DNA of 64,000 nt from JAWPMT01 sp965601475. Lineage in GTDB: Bacteria > Bacteroidota > Bacteroidia > Cytophagales > Cyclobacteriaceae. Made by a program: the position numbers and the translations under genes. A model generated the notes under the pieces. The model made no database searches, was not told where the DNA came from, and was given only the letters and a program-made list of their open reading frames with translations. Where the stretch lies: the NCBI GenBank assembly GCA_965601475.1, contig OZ271832.1, forward strand, positions 2,728,001-2,792,000, read 5' to 3'. Below are positions 52,054 through 60,185 of this stretch, piece after piece (the stretch's first letter is position 1; each line of letters opens with the position of its first letter).

Positions 52054-52755
52054 ATGAGAAAAATTTTGCTAGTTGCACTTTCCATGAATTCGCTGGTTCT
52101 CGTTTGTGCGCAAGATATTGAGGGGATTCTCCGGCGTCACTACGAAGCTTATAACCAGGTCTTTTGGGATGAGGTAAACTCCGTTACTGCCGAAGGAGTA
52201 TGGTTCAATGGCAATGAAAAGCTGTACATGAAGATGTTTGCAAAGAAGCCTGCAAACATCGCGATCAAGGGCACCTACGAAGGACATGAATATGCCGAAG
52301 TATCAGGCACATGGGGTCACTGGACCCTTGCGCCCTGGACGGGACTAAAAAAAATTCAATTGATGCTGCCCCAGGAAGAGCTACTGTTGCAACACCTATT
52401 CTCATTTGGTTCACCTATTCCTCGCGACGCCGTGCTGGAATATATGGGGGCGGTGAAGGAAAATGGTATACCTAGCTATTGGCTGAGGGAGAACCGGGCC
52501 GATACGGAGATCGACTACTTCATTGATCGGCATGATTATTTTCTGCGGAAGAGGAACATAAGGAAGTTGATCAACGGTCGAACTGAGCCATTGACTCAGA
52601 CCTATGATCAGTTCAGGGCCTATGGAGATTTTAGCTTGCCTCTTGTGACCGTCATAAAGACCACAAAGCTCGACAGGGAGTATGTCATGGACGAAATCTA
52701 TATCGGGGATGGTATTGCGGATGGCGTATATCAAAGGCCGCAGGACGATGATTGA
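52054..52755 (+). CDS. Exported protein, LolA-like fold suspected
   Basis: This 233-residue protein has an N-terminal signal peptide (MRKILLVALSMNSLVLVCAQ). The remainder starts with DIEGILRRHYEAYNQ and is beta-rich with regular YxxHEYAEVSGTWGHWTLAPW and WLRENRADTEIDYFIDRHDY segments, consistent with the LolA/outer-membrane lipoprotein-sorting-like superfamily. No enzyme motif is seen. It is divergent from the K+ channel gene, with 97 bp between. Confidence 0.55.
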   Translation: MRKILLVALSMNSLVLVCAQDIEGILRRHYEAYNQVFWDEVNSVTAEGVWFNGNEKLYMKMFAKKPANIAIKGTYEGHEYAEVSGTWGHWTLAPWTGLKKIQLMLPQEELLLQHLFSFGSPIPRDAVLEYMGAVKENGIPSYWLRENRADTEIDYFIDRHDYFLRKRNIRKLINGRTEPLTQTYDQFRAYGDFSLPLVTVIKTTKLDREYVMDEIYIGDGIADGVYQRPQDDD

Positions 52756-52834
52756 TAAAAGTAAGCCGGCGTACATTTACCAGTTTTTCGAGAACAAACA
52801 TTGAGGGACTGTTGTAGTTTAGTTCAAAATATCT

Positions 52835-53122
52835 ATGTCTATGAAAGCCGTTTGGAATGGTCAGGTGCTTGCTGAAAGCGAAGAAACCATTGTAGTAGAG
52901 AACAATCACTACTTCCCTGAGAACTCTCTCAATAAAGAGTTCTTCAAGGAAAGTGAAACACATACCATTTGCCCTTGGAAGGGCGAGGCAAGTTACTTTA
53001 GTCTGGAGGTTGGGGATGCACAGAACAAGGATGCTGCCTGGTACTATCCCGAACCTACTGAACTTGCTAAGAAAATCAAGAACTACGTCGCCTTTTGGAA
53101 GGGCGTGGAAGTGAGCAAATAG
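52835..53122 (+). CDS. DUF427 domain protein
   Basis: This small 95-residue protein consists of a single DUF427 domain: MKAVWNGQVLAES, NHYFPENSLN, TICPWKGEASYFSLEV and NKDAAWYYPEP are family landmarks. The Cys and Trp are conserved in the family; function is unknown. ATG 52841 (two codons later) is an alternative start. The stop lies 6 bp from the end of the convergent LiaF-like gene. Confidence 0.85.
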   Translation: MSMKAVWNGQVLAESEETIVVENNHYFPENSLNKEFFKESETHTICPWKGEASYFSLEVGDAQNKDAAWYYPEPTELAKKIKNYVAFWKGVEVSK

Positions 53123-53128
53123 GTTTAC

Positions 53129-53782
53129 CTACCGGCTCTTAATCTCCCCACCACCAAAAAGGGTAAAACCAGTGACGCGTACAAGGGGGCTATCAGGACT
53201 GATGTCCGCGCCTCCTCGGTTGTCGCTGAAGCCACCAAAAAGCGAGAAGACCTCTAGCTTAATCTTCCAGTTTTCAGGAACGATGAGTTCGCATCCACCA
53301 AAAACGGTGGCGATCTCAATGACAGCCCCATCCACAGGAATGGCATCTCGAAGGTCTATGTTCGTACCTCCAAAAACATTGGTGGTCTTACCACCTTCAA
53401 ATTGGGTGCTGGCAAACTTTTGATCCCCGCCTCCGAATACATTGATCTCATCAAAATAGTGCTCGTTGCTGGTGAAGTTGGGACGATCACCCTTCTTCCG
53501 GAGAATAAACATCAGGCCGACGATGATCAGAATAACAGGCCAAAAGTCCCGAAAGTCATAGGGTCCATAGTCTTCTATCAGGAAAAAACCACCTATCGCA
53601 AATAGCACCACCGCAGCAGTTTTCCTGCCTGTTGCCAGGTTAAATGCGCCAATGACAATCAAGAGCATTTGCCAGGAACGCAGAAAGTAGAGCTCGTAGG
53701 GTACAAGCCCCAAATTGTCGAGTAAAAGGAAAGCACCAATCAGCGCGATCAGTATGCCTATATATAATCTTCGATTTTCCAT
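53129..53782 (-). CDS. LiaF-like membrane protein (cell-wall stress sensor family)
   Basis: The 217-residue protein has four closely spaced N-terminal membrane helices (about 6-26, 36-52, 56-74 and 80-96; LiaI/LiaF transmembrane region). A right-handed beta C-terminal domain follows, with the repeated motif [NV]-[VL]-F-G-G (INVFGGGDQ, NVFGGTNIDL, VFGGCELIVP, LFGGFSDNR, LFGGGEIKS). In Bacillus, LiaF restrains the LiaRS system under cell-envelope stress. The partner kinase is not in this window. ATG 53782. Confidence 0.8.
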   Translation of the reverse strand: MENRRLYIGILIALIGAFLLLDNLGLVPYELYFLRSWQMLLIVIGAFNLATGRKTAAVVLFAIGGFFLIEDYGPYDFRDFWPVILIIVGLMFILRKKGDRPNFTSNEHYFDEINVFGGGDQKFASTQFEGGKTTNVFGGTNIDLRDAIPVDGAVIEIATVFGGCELIVPENWKIKLEVFSLFGGFSDNRGGADISPDSPLVRVTGFTLFGGGEIKSR

Positions 53783-53794
53783 GAGTGCAACAAA

Positions 53795-54376
53795 TTAATA
53801 AAACCAACCAAATAAAAACGCGATACCAAATGCCGGACTGCTCACATCACTCTCGTCATAGAAGAAGTCATCTACACCCACTACTTGTTGGTAGCCGGCG
53901 CCTACATTGACCTTGAACCAGTGTGTCATATTGAACTCCGCCTCTAATTGAGGGTATATCAGAAAGACCTGATCTTCGAAGCCGTCGACGTTGGGATCAA
54001 AAGCATTGTAATCAAGGGTACCCCAACCGATCTTGGTACTGATGCTCAAGTGCACCAATCGTTCAGGTTTGATGTTGTAGCCTAGTAAAAAGCCTCCATG
54101 ACCGAAATCCACATCATATTCAGCCCCTTCGACGACCACGCGTTTATCATCGTTGAGCCCCATGCCGTAGCCCCCGAAATAAAAGGCATTGTCCAATAGC
54201 ACAGCACCCCCACCGCCGGTATAGGAAACAAAATCACCTCCCAGGCTCGACAGGGAGATAAACACGCCACCAAAACCTGAGATACTTTCGTAATCATTCC
54301 CAATGAGCACATCTGGCCGTTGGGCAAATGTTAAATAGGGGATTACCAGAATTGGTAGCACCAATAATTTTTTCAT
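53795..54376 (-). CDS. Outer-membrane beta-barrel-like protein
   Basis: The protein is 193 residues from ATG 54376, which gives a clean signal peptide (MKKLLVLPILVIPYLTFAQ). The body is made of alternating aromatic/Gly strands (for example GGAVLLDNAFYFGGYGMGL and VHLSISTKIGWGTLDY) and ends with an aromatic residue (FLFGWFY), typical of small outer-membrane barrels. The longer frame to 54430 adds an unlikely leader. It lies 12 bp upstream of the LiaF-like gene on the same strand, so the two may form an operon. Confidence 0.65.
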   Translation of the reverse strand: MKKLLVLPILVIPYLTFAQRPDVLIGNDYESISGFGGVFISLSSLGGDFVSYTGGGGAVLLDNAFYFGGYGMGLNDDKRVVVEGAEYDVDFGHGGFLLGYNIKPERLVHLSISTKIGWGTLDYNAFDPNVDGFEDQVFLIYPQLEAEFNMTHWFKVNVGAGYQQVVGVDDFFYDESDVSSPAFGIAFLFGWFY

Positions 54377-54453
54377 GACCATAAGTTTTAAGTTTTTGAC
54401 TCGTTTCAAATAAAACAAGGACAATCGCAAACCGCGAAAGTTTCCTACTCAAT

Positions 54454-54528
54454 TGTCAAGACTGCAGGATGTACTGTCAATTGCCTGGCCGAAAGGTGCC
54501 AAGCTGTCAGTATAAGGACAAACTGTCA
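54454..54528. promoter_or_regulatory. Four TGTCA direct repeats upstream of the Hsp20 gene
   Basis: TGTCA occurs at 54454, 54475, 54505 and 54524, the last three within CTGTCA. Spacings of 21, 30 and 19 bp are near whole helical turns. This could be an activator or repressor array controlling the heat-shock gene. Confidence 0.35.
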
Positions 54529-54546
54529 TTTCCAATGGCTGGATGA

Positions 54547-54972
54547 ATGGTTGGTACACGGATTGATCGTATAACAGAAGAAACGAATAGAGAAATGGAA
54601 TTTGGTAGAGATATAACGAGAAACCTGGCGCAAATAGCAAATGTGACAGGCGTGTTGGATGGAGGAATAGCAATGCCTCTGATTTCATTCGACAGAGAGA
54701 CAAACGAATACATATACAATTTTCAGGTACCAGGTGTCGAGCCGGATGATTTTAGTGTGGAGATTGATAGTAAAAACCTGCTCATATTTCACAGCATAAC
54801 CCTCGATGGGCACGCCGTACCGCACCTACTTCATCGAATGGTGATACCTACTGATGTGGACTATGATCTGATAACAGCCGAATTCGAAGCAGGTAAGTTG
54901 CGTATTGTGATGCCCTTCAACGACCTGGCCAGAGGATATCATAGAGACATCGACATTATCAAGCGATTTTGA
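54547..54972 (+). CDS. Hsp20/alpha-crystallin family small heat-shock protein
   Basis: This 141-residue protein has an alpha-crystallin domain over about residues 50-135: YNFQVPGVEPDDFSVEIDSK, NLLIFHS, the strand LLHRMVIPTDVD and the terminal FEAGKLRIVMPF, which corresponds to the conserved 'A-x-x-x-n-G-V-L' strand. It probably holds unfolding proteins for refolding. ATG 54547 starts the frame; ATG 54595 is an alternative. It is divergent from the barrel protein, and the promoter region has TGTCA repeats. Confidence 0.85.
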   Translation: MVGTRIDRITEETNREMEFGRDITRNLAQIANVTGVLDGGIAMPLISFDRETNEYIYNFQVPGVEPDDFSVEIDSKNLLIFHSITLDGHAVPHLLHRMVIPTDVDYDLITAEFEAGKLRIVMPFNDLARGYHRDIDIIKRF

Positions 54973-55015
54973 TAAGCCGTCTCCCCATATCGGCGCACCT
55001 GAGTTTCATTGCTAG

Positions 55016-55456
55016 TTAGGAGACCAGGTCCTGAATAATTGCGACCAATTTCTCCTTTTTGAGTGAGGAGAGCAACTTGGATTTGCCGGGATCCTTCACA
55101 AAGGCATCTACTTCTTCGTTGCTCAGGTGGTTTCTGAGCTTATCTGCGACGGAGGGTTCAGTTTGCTCAGTGGGCAATCCCATCAATTGGACTTCATCCA
55201 CAATCGTCTGGAGAATCGCCTTCCCCTTCTTTTTGCACGTCTCGATGGGGTTGTACTTGGAATTCGAATCACGCAGCGCCCAGCTACTGTAGTCAATTTT
55301 TAGGTTTTCAAGCTGCTTGATGCGCGGATCCGATTCGCCCAAAAACCTGGAAATCAGGGCCGTAGTTCCGCTCTTCCATGCCTCCAGATCGAATTCCGGA
55401 TTATGGAGCTTCTCTACTTGCAGGTCAATTAGTTTTACAATTTTGTCCTCCATCAT
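55016..55456 (-). CDS. Hypothetical cytoplasmic protein
   Basis: The 146-residue soluble protein is mostly helical and charged, with no signal peptide or membrane segment. Visible features are DLEAWKSGTTALISRFLGES, NPIETCKKKGKAILQTIVDE and a lysine-rich C-terminal helix pair. No family is recognised. ATG 55456 or 55453 can start it. It ends 43 bp from the stop of the convergent Hsp20 gene. Confidence 0.55.
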   Translation of the reverse strand: MMEDKIVKLIDLQVEKLHNPEFDLEAWKSGTTALISRFLGESDPRIKQLENLKIDYSSWALRDSNSKYNPIETCKKKGKAILQTIVDEVQLMGLPTEQTEPSVADKLRNHLSNEEVDAFVKDPGKSKLLSSLKKEKLVAIIQDLVS

Positions 55457-55563
55457 CTATTTATCGTATCCATTTCTAAAATAGTTTAGATATTTCCAAT
55501 TCTTCGCAATTGTGAAATCTTTTGTCCCGCTTCGGTGGTTAGTGTGTACGTAATATTGAAGTA

Positions 55564-56262
55564 ATGGAGAAGGTAGATGTTACCAAGATTGTTCAACCGG
55601 GGATTGATATCCTGGGGGTCACCCTGATGGAGCCAGTGACTGTGATCACCAACCTGTTGATCTCGGTCATGTGTTTTTATGCCTACTACCGCATGCATAA
55701 GGATGGGGAAAAAGGACGCACCTATCTTTTCCTCAAATACTATTTTTTGATGATGGGCTTGGCAACCACATGGGGTGGGTTTATCGGTCACGGTTTCCTT
55801 TATCTGGTAGGAGATCGTTGGAAGTTGGTCGGTTGGATCATCAGTATGTTGGCCGTAGGCCTTATCGAACGATCATCCATCAAGTACGCCAATCGGCTCG
55901 TTTCCAAGCGTTTGGGTGATTTTTTCCTGATACTCAATATTGTAGAACTGATTATCCTTATTGGCTTTGTGGTATATTCAGTGCATTTCAAATATGTGGA
56001 ATTCCATAGTGCCTATGGTTTCATCGTTGTCGTCTTTGGCTTTCATCTATTCGTGTACTTCAAGACGCGTGATCAAGGCAGCCTACAGATGATTTATGCT
56101 ACCATTTCGTTACTGGTTGCCGTGTATATTTTCAACAAGCCAATCATTATTCATACTTTCTTCAACCACAGGGATCTTGCACATATGTTCATGTTCCTGG
56201 GTGCTTATTTCCAATTTCAGAGCTATCTGAAGCTGGGCCAATTCAAAAAACAACCGGCTTAG
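55564..56262 (+). CDS. Seven-helix membrane protein (DUF6962-like)
   Basis: The 232-residue protein has about seven hydrophobic helices and conserved-looking polar residues within them: GGFIGHGFLY, FHSAYGF and NHRDLAHMFMFLGAYFQ. The His/Asp residues near helix ends are reminiscent of the CREST superfamily of membrane hydrolases (alkaline ceramidases, PAQR receptors), but this is only a resemblance. The Crp/Fnr-type gene follows after 4 bp, so the two form an operon and the membrane protein may relate to the signal the regulator answers. Confidence 0.55.
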   Translation: MEKVDVTKIVQPGIDILGVTLMEPVTVITNLLISVMCFYAYYRMHKDGEKGRTYLFLKYYFLMMGLATTWGGFIGHGFLYLVGDRWKLVGWIISMLAVGLIERSSIKYANRLVSKRLGDFFLILNIVELIILIGFVVYSVHFKYVEFHSAYGFIVVVFGFHLFVYFKTRDQGSLQMIYATISLLVAVYIFNKPIIIHTFFNHRDLAHMFMFLGAYFQFQSYLKLGQFKKQPA

Positions 56263-56266
56263 CGTT

Positions 56267-56845
56267 TTGGATGCCATCTATGACGGTTTGCGATCTACGG
56301 TGGAGGAGCTGGTCGTGCTTGAAGAGGAGGAATGGCAGGCTTTTTCCAAGATGTGGGAGAAAAAAACCGTGGAAAAAGGAGAGTTTCTTACCCACCTTGG
56401 TGATGTTGAAAACTGGTTCTACTACGTACATGAGGGCGTAGTACGGGGATTTGCCAGCAAGGATGGGGAAGATATCAGCATTGGCTTTTCCTACAATGGG
56501 GATTATTCTGGCGCCTATGATTCATTTCTGCGGAGGACACCTTCAGAATGGTGTATGCAGGCCATCGTAAAGACTGAAACTTTGAGAATACACTACCAGA
56601 GTTTGATGGAGTTATTCGACCGATATAAATGCTTCGAGCGTTGGGGTCGTCTTTTTAATGCACAGATACTCATTGGTATGTCCAAGCGACAACTTGAAGC
56701 CCGGTCATTTACAGCGGAGGAAAAGTACCATCGGCTGGTGGACCAGAGTCCTCATATATTTCAGTATGTTCCCCAGAAGTACCTGGCTTCTTACCTTGGA
56801 ATGACGCCGGAGACGTTGAGTAGGCTGAGAAGCAAAACGAGGTGA
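56267..56845 (+). CDS. Crp/Fnr family transcriptional regulator
   Basis: This 192-residue regulator has an N-terminal cyclic-nucleotide-binding beta-roll (EKGEFLTHLGDVENWFYYV, GEDISIGFSYNGDYSGAYDS) and a short C-terminal winged helix ending in QKYLASYLGMTPETLSRLR, the recognition helix. The ligand pocket lacks an obvious cAMP Arg-Ser pair, as in most Bacteroidota members, so the ligand is unknown. The start is TTG 56267, 4 bp after the membrane-protein stop. Confidence 0.85.
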   Translation: MDAIYDGLRSTVEELVVLEEEEWQAFSKMWEKKTVEKGEFLTHLGDVENWFYYVHEGVVRGFASKDGEDISIGFSYNGDYSGAYDSFLRRTPSEWCMQAIVKTETLRIHYQSLMELFDRYKCFERWGRLFNAQILIGMSKRQLEARSFTAEEKYHRLVDQSPHIFQYVPQKYLASYLGMTPETLSRLRSKTR

Positions 56846-56863
56846 ATTTCTTGATACAGATCA

Positions 56864-57484
56864 ATGTCTCCATTTAGTGCTAAAAATACTTTTGCTCAAA
56901 AAGATATGATGACAAATGTGGAGTTCCTTACGGCCCTAAGGTCTGAAAATCAGCTTTTGATGACCTTTGCCGAGCAATTGCGGGAGGTACCCGAGCGCTC
57001 GCTAAATCGACCTCCCACGTATGGCGGCTGGAACGTGACCCAATGTCTGGATCATATGAATCGTGCGACAGAACTCTATTTGAATCAAATTGAGGGGAAG
57101 CTGGAACAACTCCGACCTGTATCGAAGCCGTATTACAAAGCATCTTTTCTAGCTGCATATGCGATAAAATCTCAAGAGCCTACAGACACTGGCGTCATCA
57201 AAAATAAGATGAAGACCTTGAAAGCCTTTGTGCCTGAGGGAGAGCTCAGGCCTTATGAAGTCCTCGTGCGGTTTCGCGAAAACCTATCTCGTTTTGAGGT
57301 GTTGGTGGATCTGCTTGAGACCAAGGATTTGCGATCTTTCAAGGTGACGACGGCTCTGGGACCTATTTTGAAGTTTTACATTGGAGACGCCCTACGCTTT
57401 GTTCATGCCCACAATCGCAGGCACATGTTGCAGGCCAACCGAATCCTGGACAATACCAATGCTTTGACTTCCGTGACGGGTTGA
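56864..57484 (+). CDS. DinB-like (DUF664/DinB_2) protein
   Basis: The 206-residue four-helix-bundle protein carries metal-ligand His residues in GGWNVTQCLDHMNRA (about residue 64) and near the C-terminus in FVHAHNRRHMLQAN, the His-x3-His pattern of DinB/YfiT metalloproteins. Such proteins include thiol-dependent transferases, but the substrate is unknown. Starts at ATG 56906 or 56909 would remove a 14-15 residue leader. It follows the Crp/Fnr gene by 18 bp, and its stop lies 4 bp from the end of recG. Confidence 0.72.
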   Translation: MSPFSAKNTFAQKDMMTNVEFLTALRSENQLLMTFAEQLREVPERSLNRPPTYGGWNVTQCLDHMNRATELYLNQIEGKLEQLRPVSKPYYKASFLAAYAIKSQEPTDTGVIKNKMKTLKAFVPEGELRPYEVLVRFRENLSRFEVLVDLLETKDLRSFKVTTALGPILKFYIGDALRFVHAHNRRHMLQANRILDNTNALTSVTG

Positions 57485-57488
57485 TTAC

Positions 57489-59582
57489 CTATCCTATTCG
57501 GCTCCAATTGACTATCGTCTTGCTCAGGGAGTGAATGTGATACTTGATTACCGCGTTTTTCCTGGCAGCTAGCTGGGGATCCTCACTAAGCATATTATTT
57601 GCCGCATCCCTTGCCAACTGCAGAATCTGACCATCCGCGGCCAGGTCTGAAATAAGCAAATCGAGGGCCCCACTTTGTTGGGTACCCATGAGGTCGCCTG
57701 GCCCTCTCAGTTGAAGGTCTGTCTCGGCGATTCTGAAACCATCATTTGTTTCCACCATTTTGCCAATCCGCGTCTTCGCCTCTTTGGTGAGTTTGTTACC
57801 CGTCATCAGTATGCAATAGGATTGTTCTGCTCCGCGGCCGACTCTGCCCCTGAGTTGATGAAGTTGCGACAAACCAAACTTCTCGGCATTCTCAATGACC
57901 ATGATTGAGGCGTTAGGCACATTTACGCCCACCTCGATCACTGTTGTGGCCACCATGATCTTGGTTTCGTTCTTCACGAAGCGCTGCATCTCATAGTCCT
58001 TCGCGTCAGATTTCATCTTACCATGGATGATGGATATAGGCACATCCGGAAATCTCCGGCTTATGCTCTCATAACCATCCATCAAGTCCTTGTAGTCGAG
58101 CTTCTCAGATTCTTCAATTAGCGGATATACAATGTAGACCTGCCTTCCTTTTGTCATTTCATGTTCAATGAACCCAAATAGCTTCAGCCGATGACTGTCC
58201 CGATAGTGATAGGTTTGGATGGGTTTTCTGCCCAAGGGCAGCTCGTCAATGATGGAAATGTCGAGGTCCCCATATAGCGTAAGTGCAAGTGTCCGTGGGA
58301 TTGGTGTTGCTGTCATAACCAGTACATGCGGATAGGCGTCATCATTCTTTTTCCAGAGTTTGGCCCGCTGAGCGACCCCAAACCGATGCTGTTCATCAAC
58401 CACGGCCAGTCCCAGATTCTGGAATTTCACTTTGTCTTCAATCAGGGCATGAGTACCCACCAGGATGTCAATTTCACCCGCCTCAAGTGCATTGTGAAGG
58501 TGGTTGCGTTCACTCTTTTTCGTCGAACCGGTGAGTTTAGCCACACGAGCGCCAATGCGCTGAGCTAGGTCTTTCAGTCCTTCAAAATGCTGGTCAGCCA
58601 AGATCTCCGTAGGAGCCATAAAGGCACATTGACAATGGTTGCTGATCGCAATGAGCATACATAGGAATGCTACCATCGTTTTGCCAGAACCCACATCACC
58701 TTGTACCAGTCGGTTCATTTGGGCTCCGGACCGAAAATCCTGGTAAATTTCCTTTATCACTCTCTTTTGGGCTCCCGTCAGTTCAAATGGCAGGTGTTTG
58801 GCATAGAATTCATTGAGGAGGGTGCTGTGATTGAAAACCAACCCTTGATACTTTTCAGTTCTGCCAATTTTCAATTTTATCAACCTTAGTTGTATGAAGA
58901 ACAGCTCCTCGAATTTCAGGCGGTACCGAGCTTTGTTGAGGGTATCTTGATCTTTTGGAAAATGGATGCTGACAAGTGCTGTCTTTTTGTCTATGAGTTG
59001 GTACTGTTTGAGGAGGTATTCGGGAAGTGGATCGTTGATGTGGTTCATACATTCCATCAGCAGCATTTTCTGCATTTTGCTGATGGCTTTGCTTTCCAGG
59101 AATTTCTTCTTAAGCTTTTCCGTGGTGTTGTAGACGGGTTGAAGACTTACGCCGCCAAGGGTTTTTTCTGTTGCTGGCTCCACCTCCGGATGTGCAATGT
59201 TCCAGTTTTGACCATACCGCGTGGGCTTACCAAAAATGATGTATTGCACTCCAACCTTTAGCCGCTGCTGCACCCATTTCACACCCTGAAACCAAATCAG
59301 CTCCAATTCTCCGGTGTCGTCAACAAAGATCGCTTTGAGCCTCTGTCGTCGTTTGAATCCAACCAGCTCGAATCTTCGAATGTACCCCACTACTTGCACG
59401 TGGGTCATTGATTCGGTGAGTTCTGACACTTTGAAGAAGCGGGTCCTATCCTCGTAGCGAAAGGGGTAATACTGCAGAAGATCAGCGTAAGTGCTGAGGC
59501 CCAATTCACTTTGCAGCAACTCTGCCCTTTGGGGGCCCACCCCCTTGAGATAAGTCAGGCTTTTTGAAAAGAATTGGGACAT
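57489..59582 (-). CDS. recG: ATP-dependent DNA helicase RecG
   Basis: The 697-residue protein has the N-terminal wedge (OB) domain (VQVVGYIRRFELVGFKRR), helicase motif I VQGDVGSGKTMVAF, motif II VVDEQHRFG (DEQH), motif III TATPIPRTLALTLYGDLD, and motif VI QLRGRVGRG. RecG remodels stalled replication forks and Holliday junctions. It is last in the leftward operon mutY-ssb-gldE-gldD-recG, 18 bp after gldD. ATG 59582. Confidence 0.95.
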   Translation of the reverse strand: MSQFFSKSLTYLKGVGPQRAELLQSELGLSTYADLLQYYPFRYEDRTRFFKVSELTESMTHVQVVGYIRRFELVGFKRRQRLKAIFVDDTGELELIWFQGVKWVQQRLKVGVQYIIFGKPTRYGQNWNIAHPEVEPATEKTLGGVSLQPVYNTTEKLKKKFLESKAISKMQKMLLMECMNHINDPLPEYLLKQYQLIDKKTALVSIHFPKDQDTLNKARYRLKFEELFFIQLRLIKLKIGRTEKYQGLVFNHSTLLNEFYAKHLPFELTGAQKRVIKEIYQDFRSGAQMNRLVQGDVGSGKTMVAFLCMLIAISNHCQCAFMAPTEILADQHFEGLKDLAQRIGARVAKLTGSTKKSERNHLHNALEAGEIDILVGTHALIEDKVKFQNLGLAVVDEQHRFGVAQRAKLWKKNDDAYPHVLVMTATPIPRTLALTLYGDLDISIIDELPLGRKPIQTYHYRDSHRLKLFGFIEHEMTKGRQVYIVYPLIEESEKLDYKDLMDGYESISRRFPDVPISIIHGKMKSDAKDYEMQRFVKNETKIMVATTVIEVGVNVPNASIMVIENAEKFGLSQLHQLRGRVGRGAEQSYCILMTGNKLTKEAKTRIGKMVETNDGFRIAETDLQLRGPGDLMGTQQSGALDLLISDLAADGQILQLARDAANNMLSEDPQLAARKNAVIKYHIHSLSKTIVNWSRIG

Positions 59583-59600
59583 GACCCAAAAATAGTGCTG

Positions 59601-60185
59601 CTAGCCGTCGCCGGAAAAATCATCTGTCCACCTCAGGGTGTTCAGCAAGTGGACGATGTCATTCTTGATGAATTCGATGGCCGGAGCCAGGGAGTCATTC
59701 TTCTGCGCCATCTTAAAGTACAGCGCCCCCCTGAGAAAATGCCTCGTGCTGTCTGTAATGTGAAACTGAAATTGACTTGGCACCTCGCCCTCCAGCTCTG
59801 TCACTGAGGCCACGTTGCCGCTCTTGAGTACCAGAATTTTCTCCTCGATGGCATAGGCCTTTATGTTGTGCTTGGAAGTCAGCCGATAGCTGTCATTGAG
59901 GTACTCATCCGAAATGGCTTTATCCAAAATCGGTTTGTAGGTAATCTGGACATTGGCATCAAAATAGGGGTAATAAAGGTCTACCCAATATCGCTCGGAA
60001 ATCCATGAAGAGTCGCGGTAGACTTTCGCATGGCTTGAGTACTCGAATTGGTAGGGCAGTGTGTCGGGCAATAGCTGATAAGTGGGCTCAGGTAGCTCGA
60101 TTCGATTGTATCCCTTTGGCTTCGGAAGGTACTCTTGATTACAGCCCAGCAAAAAGACCACACCCATCAAAAACGTAATTCTCAT
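59601..60185 (-). CDS. gldD: Gliding motility lipoprotein GldD
   Basis: This 194-residue lipoprotein has a signal ending at VVFLLGC (Cys15), then NQEYLPKPKGYNRIELPEP, the characteristic GldD opening, and central SERYWVDLYYPYFDANVQITY. GldD is essential for gliding in flavobacteria and is always found beside gldE, whose stop overlaps the gldD start by 4 bp here. Its biochemical role is unknown. Together with gldJ it predicts a gliding/type IX secretion apparatus in this organism. Confidence 0.92.
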   Translation of the reverse strand: MRITFLMGVVFLLGCNQEYLPKPKGYNRIELPEPTYQLLPDTLPYQFEYSSHAKVYRDSSWISERYWVDLYYPYFDANVQITYKPILDKAISDEYLNDSYRLTSKHNIKAYAIEEKILVLKSGNVASVTELEGEVPSQFQFHITDSTRHFLRGALYFKMAQKNDSLAPAIEFIKNDIVHLLNTLRWTDDFSGDG

